Shown: positions 9,045-15,629 of the stretch, one piece after another
How the letters are laid out: each line of letters begins with the position of its first letter
Position numbering within the stretch: position 1 is the stretch's first letter
NCBI GenBank assembly: GCA_964348695.1
Contig: CAYGDI010000004.1
Span: 1 to 64,000, forward strand
DNA from: JACPYF01 sp964348695
GTDB lineage: Bacteria; Patescibacteriota; Saccharimonadia; Saccharimonadales; Saccharimonadaceae
Length of the DNA: 64,000 nucleotides
Direction of reading: 5' to 3'
Translations under genes and position numbers: made by a program
The notes under the pieces: generated by a model
What the model was told of the DNA's origin: nothing
The model's input: the letters and a program-made list of their open reading frames with translations, nothing else
Database searches by the model: none

Positions 9045-9563
9045 CTAGTTTGATAAGCCCATAGATTTAAGTACATCATCTACATTTTCATCGCTTCCAA
9101 CTGTAGCAAGTGTAATCTTTTTCATTTTCTCCAATGAAGACGGGTTGGAATTGAGTCTAAGCTTTGCCTTAAGATCGGTTAGTTGCTTGAAGGAACTTGC
9201 TTTTAATTTCGCTACTTTTTTAAATCCATTAGCAGCGTTTGTATATTTATTATATATTTCGTCATCTAGTAAATAATCGGTTTTTTCAATACACAAGTAG
9301 CTAGATTTGTCCTTTAGAGGCTGTGCGTTACACATCTCGTAGTTTTCAGGGTATTTGAATTCAACAGTCCTGTCTTCGGGGTATGTATAGCTTTTATGCG
9401 TAGAAACCCAGAATAATACCCCGCCATCAGGGAATCTATTTCCGGCAACTTTGTATTTTGGCTTTACTACTCTGGTGTCTTTTTCTTGCGAGTGAACATC
9501 AAGATGAACATTGCGCGGTTCAATCGTCAGGAGCATGAGATCTTTAGGTAGTATCAGAGGCAT
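9045..9563 (-). CDS. Hypothetical protein, probable partner of the Panacea antitoxin
   Basis: A 172-residue protein of no recognised family. The N-terminal part is beta-rich (PLILPKDLMLLTIEPRN), followed by a mixed middle with aromatic residues and a Lys-rich helical C-terminus ending KSMGLSN. It starts 11 bases after the stop of the Panacea (DUF4065) gene and has no Shine-Dalgarno sequence of its own, so it is probably translated from the same transcript. Panacea genes are typically the antitoxin half of two-gene toxin-antitoxin units whose toxins are very diverse, so this may be the toxin. That is inference from position; no toxin motif is visible. Confidence 0.5.
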   Translation of the reverse strand: MPLILPKDLMLLTIEPRNVHLDVHSQEKDTRVVKPKYKVAGNRFPDGGVLFWVSTHKSYTYPEDRTVEFKYPENYEMCNAQPLKDKSSYLCIEKTDYLLDDEIYNKYTNAANGFKKVAKLKASSFKQLTDLKAKLRLNSNPSSLEKMKKITLATVGSDENVDDVLKSMGLSN

Positions 9564-9574
9564 AAGGATATGGC

Positions 9575-10069
9575 TTATTTAGAAGATAGCGAAAGATTGA
9601 GCGGAGAGCCCATGTTTTCTGTGCCGCCAAGTGTAGCTCCGAGAGCTAACATTGGCTTAGTCTTGTATGCAACTTGAGTTAGTGCCTTTGGTCCGTATCC
9701 TTTTAAGCTATCTAAAACTGCATTTACGTGTCCTAAATCGGTTTCGCTCAATTCTGTTATGGTGGGATCTTTATCCTCAGATACGCTATATTTAACGTAC
9801 TCTGTCCCATAATCAGTATATGTAGTTTCAGAAGAGATATCCCCACGCTCTACTAGCTCAAATAATGCGTCTTCGATCCTTTTATCAAAAGGTCCAAAGT
9901 GCCATCTGATGTATTTGAAGTTTGTAATTTGTCCATTACCAGCGCTCACGCTAACAAGATCAGACAGATAGCATAGCTTAACTAAACTAGTGACGGTAGA
10001 AAGGTGGTGTTTTGAAACCAAGTAATCAATCAGTTGCTTTGTTTTTTCAGTAATAACTTCATTTGCCAT
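9575..10069 (-). CDS. Panacea (DUF4065/SocA-like) domain protein, putative antitoxin
   Basis: A 164-residue protein with the Panacea pattern: a helical start, then LVKLCYLSDLVSVSAGN, FKYIRWHFGPFDKRIEDALFELVERGDI and a C-terminal helix set. The key block is (Y/W)xxGPFxxxIxxxLxxL. In characterised PanAT pairs the domain neutralises a neighbouring toxin; SocA, a relative, acts as a proteolysis adapter. AAGGGG lies 8 bases before the ATG, and a GATAAT-like box is further upstream. It is the first gene of a two-gene leftward operon at the right end of the mobile element, a typical place for a maintenance or defence module. Confidence 0.75.
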   Translation of the reverse strand: MANEVITEKTKQLIDYLVSKHHLSTVTSLVKLCYLSDLVSVSAGNGQITNFKYIRWHFGPFDKRIEDALFELVERGDISSETTYTDYGTEYVKYSVSEDKDPTITELSETDLGHVNAVLDSLKGYGPKALTQVAYKTKPMLALGATLGGTENMGSPLNLSLSSK

Positions 10070-10294
10070 GTAGTGCCCCTTGCTAATAATTATCGCATAG
10101 TGCTAGTGGTTTACATAACAACACTATTCGATCTCAATAGGTACAGCTAATCTAAACAGATATCAAAACACATAGCAACCAGTAGCGCATTAATCACGTA
10201 CAAGCTTTATTTAAGTCATTTCAGCGGGTTCGTATATATTATCAACAATAGTTTTTAAATCTTTAAGTCGGTGTTTGTCATAACTTATACTCCC

Positions 10295-10324
10295 GGTTCG
10301 TAACTCGTCCACTAAAGGGAGCCA
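10295..10324 (+). other. Candidate right attachment site (degenerate tRNA-Asn 3' end)
   Basis: The segment contains GGTTCG, then GTCC, then GGAGCCA, in the same order as the 3' end of tRNA-Asn at 31-55 but with different spacer lengths and spacer bases. It lies just beyond the last element-like gene and before a hairpin terminator. A serine recombinase only needs a short identical core, so GGAGCCA (7 bases shared) could be the crossover region. The similarity is weak and may be chance. Confidence 0.3.
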
Positions 10325-10333
10325 TAAAAAATT

Positions 10334-10362
10334 CGTCAGTAATTTATTACTGACGTTTTTTT
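10334..10362. terminator. Bidirectional intrinsic terminator
   Basis: A perfect 9-bp stem CGTCAGTAA/TTACTGACG with a TTTA loop, followed by TTTTTTT and preceded by AAAAAA, so it can act on both strands. No gene ends nearby on the plus strand, which suggests it belonged to a gene or tRNA now lost, or that it insulates the element end. Confidence 0.75.
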
Positions 10363-10384
10363 ATGCTTGGACTAATTGCATCTA

Positions 10385-10412
10385 TTTACATATTAAAATA
10401 GTATGTTAAAAT
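10385..10412 (+). promoter_or_regulatory. Candidate promoter
   Basis: TTTACA (10385-10390) and TAAAAT (10407-10412) are separated by 16 bases, upstream of the GC-rich ORF. The transcript would have a leader of about 75 bases ending in a strong AAAGGAGG site. Confidence 0.4.
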
Positions 10413-10492
10413 ATACTTAAGTCTTTGGGTTGATACCTAATAAGACATTGTTGACGGAGTAGATCTTAGTCCAACTCTACAAAGGAGGGATA

Positions 10493-10954
10493 ATGGACGA
10501 AGGAACTCAGAACAGCTGGCCTGTAATCCATGCCCGGGAAGCAAGTCCTGGTCACATGGTGAGAGATAAGCGAATTGAGCGGATCCTCCTCACGACAGAC
10601 GGTTCATACCCAGAACTGCGCGTCATACTGGAAGATCTCTCAACGGCCACGATGGGCCACGACGCCCTGATCCAGCACAAGGACATTTGTTGGATTGGAT
10701 ACGTCATAAAACCCGAGAACGAATGGGACCGAGCCAACTCTGGATCCCAGCCAAAAGCCTGTCCCGGCTGTCGTGTTGATGATTCGGATAATCACCTAGG
10801 TGAGAAAATCTGGATCTTCCGTGAGGGAAGCACACGGATCGTGTCAACTGGAGGCGACAGTTTCGATCTGTACTACTGCGGCGTATGGGAATGCACGAAC
10901 TGCGGCTACCAGACGCTGCCGAAACCAGTACATGACCATCCGAAAAACACCTAG
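10493..10954 (+). CDS. GC-rich hypothetical protein with two CxxC pairs
   Basis: A 153-residue protein preceded by AAAGGAGG 5-6 bases before its ATG, one of the strongest ribosome-binding sites in the window. It contains CPGC near residue 89 and CTNC near 138, spaced like a zinc-binding pair of knuckles, plus several Trp residues, and has no membrane segment. Codons are clearly richer in G and C than those of the neighbours (for example CTGCCG, GGCTAC, ACGCTG), which points to recent transfer. It is a single-gene unit with its own promoter and a large hairpin after the stop. I do not recognise the family. Confidence 0.65.
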   Translation: MDEGTQNSWPVIHAREASPGHMVRDKRIERILLTTDGSYPELRVILEDLSTATMGHDALIQHKDICWIGYVIKPENEWDRANSGSQPKACPGCRVDDSDNHLGEKIWIFREGSTRIVSTGGDSFDLYYCGVWECTNCGYQTLPKPVHDHPKNT

Positions 10955-10966
10955 CCTGGACGCCTC

Positions 10967-11005
10967 GGCTCCCGTCGTGCGAGAAATATTCGCATGACGG
11001 GAGCC
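10967..11005. repeat. Long GC-rich hairpin after the GC-rich ORF
   Basis: Sixteen continuous base pairs (one G-T) with a GAAATAT loop: GGCTCCCGTCGTGCGA pairs with the segment ending GACGGGAGCC. No T-run follows, so it is not a standard intrinsic terminator; it may stabilise the mRNA 3' end or assist the terminator at 11020. Confidence 0.7.
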
Positions 11006-11019
11006 CGTAAGACCCTATC

Positions 11020-11044
11020 AAAGACTTTTTAGAAGTCTTTTTTT
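11020..11044 (+). terminator. Intrinsic terminator
   Basis: AAAGACTT pairs with AAGTCTTT around a TTTAG loop, followed by TTTT. It ends the GC-rich gene and lies immediately before the -10 box of yecM. Confidence 0.8.
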
Positions 11045-11058
11045 GTTATAGTTAAACC

Positions 11059-11574
11059 ATGATAGAAATATTGGGAGATTATGAAGCTTTCATCACCAAG
11101 ACCAGCAAGGGCTTGGAAAATTTGGGTATACAGCGTAGCGAGTTAGCGATGATGGACCATATTTGCTATAGGGTAGAAACGATCGAACGTTACAAAGAAA
11201 TGTTTAAAAGTCTAGGAACTATAGCAAATATGATAGGCGAAGTAGATGTTGCTGGTCGTCCCATAGCAAGTTTTGAACTAAATGAACCACTTCGTGCCGA
11301 CGGATGGGTTGTGCCCTATCTAGAGCTTCCAGCACCAAAAGATGGTTCGCCTTATCCAGAAGGCTTGGAGCACGCAGAACTAGTAGTTATAGGTGATGTA
11401 GAAAAGTTTGCGCAGCGTCACAGTGATTTGCCTTTTGATCGAAAAGGGATGGGTAAAGTTATCAATCCAGAACTGGGACTAAAAACCGATGGTCTGTCCG
11501 TTAAATTTCATGAGCAACCTCTCGGTTCTGTGGTGCGTATTGAAGATCGGCTTGAACAAAATAAAGGCCTCTAG
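11059..11574 (+). CDS. yecM: YecM-like VOC superfamily protein
   Basis: A 171-residue protein with the YecM pattern: MDHICYRVET near residue 31, the GRPIASFEL block, YLELPAPKDGSPYPEGLEHAE, and a C-terminal VKFHEQPL. YecM has a vicinal-oxygen-chelate fold and conserved His and Glu residues expected to bind a metal; its substrate is unknown. A TATAGT box (11047-11052) lies 6 bases before the ATG with no Shine-Dalgarno sequence, so the transcript is predicted to be leaderless. It stands alone, between two hairpins. Confidence 0.82.
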   Translation: MIEILGDYEAFITKTSKGLENLGIQRSELAMMDHICYRVETIERYKEMFKSLGTIANMIGEVDVAGRPIASFELNEPLRADGWVVPYLELPAPKDGSPYPEGLEHAELVVIGDVEKFAQRHSDLPFDRKGMGKVINPELGLKTDGLSVKFHEQPLGSVVRIEDRLEQNKGL

Positions 11575-11580
11575 ACTTAA

Positions 11581-11634
11581 ACCACAAAGTATTGCTAGTA
11601 AAGATCGTTTTTGACGAATACTACTTTTTGTGGT
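11581..11634. repeat. Inverted repeat at promoter of phosphatase gene
   Basis: ACCACAAA (11581-11588) and TTTGTGGT (11627-11634) are perfect inverted copies; inner bases GTATT and AATAC extend the pairing with a small bulge. The right arm touches the -10 box TATTTT (11634-11639) of the next gene. It can be a terminator-like fold for yecM or an operator. Confidence 0.4.
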
Positions 11635-11645
11635 ATTTTATATTT

Positions 11646-12134
11646 ATGTCTACACTCGTCGTTCGCCATAGTCTTTCGGAGGCAAATAATCGCAATAATT
11701 ACGGTACACCCGCCTTTGGACATGCTGATTCACCACTTATGTCCGAGGGTCGACAAATTGCACGGAATATGGGTCTTGAATTACAAAATATACATGGCGT
11801 TAACCCTGCTAGAAAACCGGCTGCAGTGTCTAAGATGTTACGTTCGCAAGAAACAGCGAGCGAAGCAGGTTTTATTGATATAACCGAGTATGCAATCCTC
11901 AATGAAGTTGATACCAAACTACCATATCCCGAACTAAAAGAAGTAATTGCTAGTCGTCGGCACACTGCAATTGCCTTGAAAGCGGCTGAACTTATCTTGG
12001 AGAATCCTCCGAAAGAACAAATTTGGATTACACATGGCCTAGTAATCGCTAGTCTATGTGAGGTATTGGGTATATCAAATCAGTTCGAAAATTTTGTGCC
12101 TAAATTCTGTGAAATCAGAAATCTCCCAATTTAA
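11646..12134 (+). CDS. Histidine phosphatase superfamily protein
   Basis: A 162-residue protein with the phosphoglycerate-mutase/histidine-phosphatase fold. The phosphoacceptor motif is VRHSLSEANN (RHS instead of the common RHG), the arginine block is SKMLRSQETA, and the second catalytic His is in WITHGLVIASLC. Substrate unknown. The ATG at 11646 is favoured over an upstream in-frame start because TATTTT (11634-11639) lies exactly 6 bases before it, implying a leaderless mRNA. Its stop overlaps the stop of the convergent gene at 12131. Confidence 0.8.
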   Translation: MSTLVVRHSLSEANNRNNYGTPAFGHADSPLMSEGRQIARNMGLELQNIHGVNPARKPAAVSKMLRSQETASEAGFIDITEYAILNEVDTKLPYPELKEVIASRRHTAIALKAAELILENPPKEQIWITHGLVIASLCEVLGISNQFENFVPKFCEIRNLPI

Positions 12135-12376
12135 TTAGTAACTGGCAAATCCTCAACAGGCACCTCGAGGATTTTCGCCAACCGTTCAATCTGCTGAAAC
12201 TTGCAGTATTTTATTGGATTGCCACTAACATCATATATCCGATAATAATGCGTAAAGTTCACTTTCTCGCCCTTGAAGTTCGTCGCAACCGTTGGTTCAT
12301 CAATCCGCTTAATCACCCATCCGTCTGGCTCATTGTCCAGAATACGCCTTATCTTTGCATAGTGATTAAAGGCCAT
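12131..12376 (-). CDS. Hypothetical protein (81 aa)
   Basis: A small protein starting MAFNHYAKIRRILDNEPDGW and ending EVPVEDLPVTN. It has alternating charged and aromatic residues and no membrane segment; the tail resembles the end of a short helix-turn-helix (IERLAKILEVPVEDL), but that is tentative. It starts 5 bases after the stop of the YdeI-like gene, so the two are probably one operon. Family not recognised. Confidence 0.6.
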   Translation of the reverse strand: MAFNHYAKIRRILDNEPDGWVIKRIDEPTVATNFKGEKVNFTHYYRIYDVSGNPIKYCKFQQIERLAKILEVPVEDLPVTN

Positions 12377-12381
12377 ATGAT

Positions 12382-12693
12382 TTATTTAGACTTTTTTTGT
12401 TTATCAAGCGCCCATTGCACTGATTTGCTAATTGGTTTGTCTGTACGATGAATACAACCAATCCAACAACAAGGACGACGTTTGCCCTCTGCCAACTCTT
12501 TAGCTGTACGTCCTACGTGGTTAATTCTAGTTGATTCTTGTTTGACACTAATAGTCCAGCAAATCCACTCGTTGCGAGCGAGTGGTGAAATATCGTTCCA
12601 AGCGGTAAGTGCCTTGTCATTTGCGGATAGTGCACTCTTAAGATCCGCTGGCAGTTCATGAATTGTACCATCTGGTATTTCGAGCTTATTCAT
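12382..12693 (-). CDS. YdeI/OmpD-associated family protein
   Basis: A 103-residue protein with the conserved C-terminal YdeI (OmdA) region: ADLKSALSANDKALTAWNDISPLARNEW, then VKQESTRINHVGRTAKELAEGKR. The typical family block is a short helix followed by (A)K(R)xETRxxRIxxTVxxLxEGKR. Members are linked to bacteriocin or peptide resistance in some bacteria, but the biochemical role is unknown. A TATAAT box (plus 12703-12708) lies 9 bases upstream of the ATG, so a nearly leaderless mRNA is expected. Confidence 0.75.
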   Translation of the reverse strand: MNKLEIPDGTIHELPADLKSALSANDKALTAWNDISPLARNEWICWTISVKQESTRINHVGRTAKELAEGKRRPCCWIGCIHRTDKPISKSVQWALDKQKKSK

Positions 12694-12728
12694 ATCTTTG
12701 TCATTATATTAAATGTCATACATACAGT

Positions 12729-13124
12729 CTATTGTTTAGTTACTGAACAAGCATCACATTTTAAGGTTTCGTAACCTTCTTGATCCACTATATATCTAAC
12801 CGTCACTTTATCACCAACTTGAATAGAAGAGACATCTATATTGTAAGCTTCGTTTTGAGGTACATTTCCGGTCTGAGTGATAAATGTTTTATCATAATCA
12901 ATAATAATTTTCGATCCACCATCGCATGGAACCCGATCTATTTTTGATATTTTACCGTTTGTGTCCATCACCTCACTCCCGACACAATCGGTGAACTTGG
13001 TTGTTACAGTACCCGTAATTTGATGTAGTTCCGATCGTAGGTTTAGTATGTAAAAAACGATCATACCTGCGCAGATACCAATACTACATAGAATAATAAT
13101 TACAATCGCATACTTTTTATTCAT
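12729..13124 (-). CDS. Membrane-anchored hypothetical protein
   Basis: A 131-residue protein with one N-terminal hydrophobic helix (about residues 5-27, IVIIILCSIGICAGMIVFYIL) and a predicted extracytoplasmic beta-rich domain. That domain has four Cys residues (FTDCVGS, VPCDGG, LKCDACSV) that could form disulfides. No lipobox in the right place. The region QVGDKVTVRYIVD recalls an OB-type or DUF5666-like small barrel. TAGAAT lies 7 bases before the start codon, a leaderless arrangement. Function unknown. Confidence 0.6.
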   Translation of the reverse strand: MNKKYAIVIIILCSIGICAGMIVFYILNLRSELHQITGTVTTKFTDCVGSEVMDTNGKISKIDRVPCDGGSKIIIDYDKTFITQTGNVPQNEAYNIDVSSIQVGDKVTVRYIVDQEGYETLKCDACSVTKQ

Positions 13125-13182
13125 TAGTTTTATTCTACACTACAATTTTTTGGTTGAAGTATAAAAGGCGTATAGTAAAGAC

Positions 13183-13209
13183 ATGTTGTCGAGCGAAATA
13201 GTTCTATGA
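13183..13209 (+). CDS. Leader minigene (8 codons) overlapping the next start
   Basis: ATG TTG TCG AGC GAA ATA GTT CTA TGA encodes MLSSEIVL. The TATAGT box at 13171-13176 is 6 bases before this ATG, the standard spacing here for leaderless starts, whereas the next gene's ATG (13206) is 29 bases away and overlaps the minigene stop by ATGA. The ribosome would therefore begin on the minigene and restart on the membrane protein gene. No other evidence of expression. Confidence 0.45.
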   Translation: MLSSEIVL

Positions 13210-13730
13210 CCCTACCTGTTTGGCTATATATAATATTATGGTTTTTATTTTTATATTTGTTTGTCAGTATCCTTTCGTTTCAGGTCGATCAACCGAATAA
13301 TATTCTCGTTGCCGGGATGTACTTTATAGAGTTTGGCGTACACGAAGCATCTCACTTGGTTGTGTTTTTTCTGCCAGCAATTATAGTTGCTGGTGCTGGG
13401 TCTGCTGGAGAGATACTCTTTACTATTCTTCTTTTCGTTGCTGCGTTAAAATCTAGAGCATATTTTGCGGGGGTATTCGCTGGACTGTGGATTATGCTTG
13501 CAATGAACAGCGTGGGTAGATATATGGCAGATGCTAGAAGCCAGTTGATACCTCTTGTAGGACCTGGAGAAACAATCAAGCACGACTGGAATTATATATT
13601 CGGACAATTAGGCTGGCTAGATGCTGATATTTTTATTGGTACAATGGTTCGAGTAATAGGCAATTTCATAGGTGTTGTAGCGCTCGGTTTTGGCTTGTGG
13701 TTGATTATAAAAAAACTAGCGACAGACTAA
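13206..13730 (+). CDS. Putative membrane-embedded metallopeptidase-like protein
   Basis: A 174-residue protein with about four to five hydrophobic helices. The second helix region contains HEASH (GVHEASHLVV, near residue 47), an HExxH zinc-binding signature of the sort found in M50-type intramembrane proteases. A later conserved-looking loop carries KHDWNYIFGQLGWLDAD, where HDW may supply a further ligand. I recall similar short HExxH plus HDWxY membrane proteins of unknown function. Activity is therefore only suggested. Expression appears coupled to the 8-codon minigene in front of it. Confidence 0.5.
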   Translation: MTLPVWLYIILWFLFLYLFVSILSFQVDQPNNILVAGMYFIEFGVHEASHLVVFFLPAIIVAGAGSAGEILFTILLFVAALKSRAYFAGVFAGLWIMLAMNSVGRYMADARSQLIPLVGPGETIKHDWNYIFGQLGWLDADIFIGTMVRVIGNFIGVVALGFGLWLIIKKLATD

Positions 13731-13761
13731 ATTACCCACTTTTTCTGATATTATAGTAGTA

Positions 13762-14946
13762 ATGAAAACCGGCGAAGCATTACAGATAGGTGGCGGGAAT
13801 ATAGGACGAGCTTTGGTGGGGGAAGTGATGCATGAAGCTGGATTGCATGTTACTTTTGCAGATGTCGATGAAAAACTAATAACAGATATCCAAAATGAAC
13901 GTGGGTATCCTGTAGAGATTGTATCGCTCGATGGAGCGCGACAAGAATATGTAGATGATATCGAGGCGATCTCATCGCTAGACGAAACGGCAATGATCGA
14001 TAAGATCGTGCATGCTGATATCGTCACAACTGCAGTCGGCGCAGGTATTTTGCCTCGAGTAGCCCCTGTCCTAGCAAGAGGCTTGGTTGAACGCTACAAA
14101 CAAAGACCACAAGATGAGATGCATGTTGTTGTTATAGCCTGCGAAAATTTGGAAAAAAATACTGAAACCTTGCGTGATCATATACTGGCAGCCCTACCAG
14201 ACGATGAATGGCGAGAAATTATACTCGAAAAAGTCAGCTTCCCAAACTGCGCAGTAGATCGAATAGTACCCAATACAACGAGCACTGTTGATCACCCACT
14301 CGCCGTTATTACCGAAGATTACTACCAATTGGCAATCGACAAAAATGCACTTCGATCTGATATGCCTGACATTCCGGGTATCGAACTGGTGGACGATCTG
14401 GAAGCGACACTAGCGCAAAAATTATTCACACTCAACGGTGCTCATGCTGCCGCGGCATATTGGGGTTATATACAGGGTTACGAGACTATCAACGAAGCTA
14501 TGACAAACCCAGACATACAAGCCCTAGTAAGTGGCCTCATGAACGAAGTTAGCGAAGTAATTGTGCGGCACTATCCGTCTATTAGCGCAGAACAACAACA
14601 GGCTTTTGCCGAAAAAACCGTGCGACGTTTTATGAACCCACACCTCAAAGATGAGCCAAAACGTGTAGGTCGTGACCCGAAGCGTAAACTAAGTACTGGT
14701 GACAGATTACTACGTCCAGCGCTGATGGCGATGCAAGACGGCGATACGCCAGCAAATATACATATGGCTATTGTTGGCGGTCTGCGTTTTGATAGCCCAG
14801 ACGACCCTCAGGCTGTTGAACTGCGTCGTGACATAAACAAAGTTGGTGTAGATGCTACAATCGTTGCCCTCACGGGGCTAAAAAAGACACACCCACTGGT
14901 ACAGCAAGCGGTTGCAGGCTATCATTTCTCAGAACTAGTGGCTTAA
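13762..14946 (+). CDS. mtlD: Mannitol-1-phosphate 5-dehydrogenase family protein
   Basis: A 394-residue NAD-dependent polyol dehydrogenase. The N-terminal Rossmann domain has GGGNIGRAL; the linker carries the family signature IACENLEKNTETLR and FPNCAVDRIVP, and the C-terminal helical domain has the catalytic KLFTLNGAHAAAAYWGY block. The enzyme interconverts mannitol-1-phosphate and fructose-6-phosphate in the cytosol. No PTS genes are in the window, so it may make mannitol-phosphate or act on a related polyol phosphate. TATTAT lies 7 bases before the ATG (leaderless type). It is followed by a terminator. Confidence 0.9.
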   Translation: MKTGEALQIGGGNIGRALVGEVMHEAGLHVTFADVDEKLITDIQNERGYPVEIVSLDGARQEYVDDIEAISSLDETAMIDKIVHADIVTTAVGAGILPRVAPVLARGLVERYKQRPQDEMHVVVIACENLEKNTETLRDHILAALPDDEWREIILEKVSFPNCAVDRIVPNTTSTVDHPLAVITEDYYQLAIDKNALRSDMPDIPGIELVDDLEATLAQKLFTLNGAHAAAAYWGYIQGYETINEAMTNPDIQALVSGLMNEVSEVIVRHYPSISAEQQQAFAEKTVRRFMNPHLKDEPKRVGRDPKRKLSTGDRLLRPALMAMQDGDTPANIHMAIVGGLRFDSPDDPQAVELRRDINKVGVDATIVALTGLKKTHPLVQQAVAGYHFSELVA

Positions 14947-14952
14947 GAGATC

Positions 14953-14976
14953 TATTATTTACAAATAATATTTTTT
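14953..14976 (+). terminator. AT-rich intrinsic terminator
   Basis: TATTATTT and AAATAATA form a short hairpin followed by TTTTTT, seven bases after the mtlD stop codon. Confidence 0.55.
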
Positions 14977-14983
14977 ATGTTAT

Positions 14984-14995
14984 ATTAGTACTAAT
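14984..14995. promoter_or_regulatory. 12-bp palindrome upstream of hypothetical gene
   Basis: ATTAGTACTAAT is a perfect palindrome between the mtlD terminator and the start at 15027, in the probable promoter region. It could be an operator; no regulator is identified. Confidence 0.3.
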
Positions 14996-15026
14996 AGTAA
15001 TAATATTATCGGAGTTGGTATAGTGT

Positions 15027-15545
15027 ATGTCTAGCGAGGCACCTCGTTACCCTGTTGATGACCTAGCGATCATGCGCAGACTCGCTAAGCCTTTAGGTTA
15101 TAGCGGGCTAAAAGCATGGTTTGATACTATAGATCCATCACTAAAACTCAGCCCTAGCCGTGCTATTATTCCAAAAACAGATAATCTACCTGAACAAGCT
15201 GTTCGACATATGGGTGGCTATTTCAGATCTTTAGTGAGTCTCGGTTTTACAAATACCGAAACTCCCGGGGAAAGAGTTACTATACGTGGCAGACAACATA
15301 AGGTCGGACAGACAATTCATGATGTTGAAGATCTAGATCTACTAGGCACAGAACAATTGATGTGGAAAAAAGGTGTGGGCAATTCTCTGAATCTCGTTCC
15401 AAGAGGATTCAAGCTAAACTGTTCTTATGAGCCTTCTATCGTCACGGTCGAGTCGGCTCAGGCATTGAACCCTATTGCTGCAGAGAGGTTGCTGCAAAGA
15501 ACTGCACTTTTGATGTTCACAGATCATATACCAACTAAAAAATAG
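15027..15545 (+). CDS. Hypothetical protein (172 aa)
   Basis: A soluble 172-residue protein with no recognised domain. It begins MSSEAPRYPVDDLAIMRRL and contains WKKGVGNSLNLVPRGFKL and a helical C-terminus ending DHIPTKK. A GGAG stretch lies about 12 bases before the ATG. It is a single gene between the mtlD terminator and the promoter of the giant surface protein gene. Confidence 0.6.
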   Translation: MSSEAPRYPVDDLAIMRRLAKPLGYSGLKAWFDTIDPSLKLSPSRAIIPKTDNLPEQAVRHMGGYFRSLVSLGFTNTETPGERVTIRGRQHKVGQTIHDVEDLDLLGTEQLMWKKGVGNSLNLVPRGFKLNCSYEPSIVTVESAQALNPIAAERLLQRTALLMFTDHIPTKK

Positions 15546-15573
15546 TACTTTTTTACCTTAAACATATCCGTTA

Positions 15574-15616
15574 CCTGTGGTAAAATAATACCTATAGTCG
15601 ACTAGTCGAACACAGG
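15574..15616 (+). promoter_or_regulatory. Palindromic region upstream of the giant surface protein gene
   Basis: CCTGTG (15574-15579) and CACAGG (15611-15616) are inverted copies that enclose the -10-like TAAAAT or TATAGT and a perfect 12-bp palindrome TCGACTAGTCGA (15598-15609). The right arm runs into the ribosome-binding GGGGG. A hairpin or operator here could control the large gene. Confidence 0.45.
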
Positions 15617-15629
15617 GGGAAATAAAAAG

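Larger units (their letters stand above)
10070..10492. other. 423-base region without genes at the island edge
   Basis: Between the Panacea gene and the GC-rich ORF there is no supported ORF. The stretch holds the candidate att remnant, the bidirectional terminator and a promoter for the next gene; the rest is AT-rich and unexplained. Confidence 0.5.

Noticed and set aside
10261..10330. A complete tRNA or tmRNA near the island's right end
   Set aside because: The T-arm and acceptor strand cannot be formed with correct stem and loop lengths; only short fragments match.
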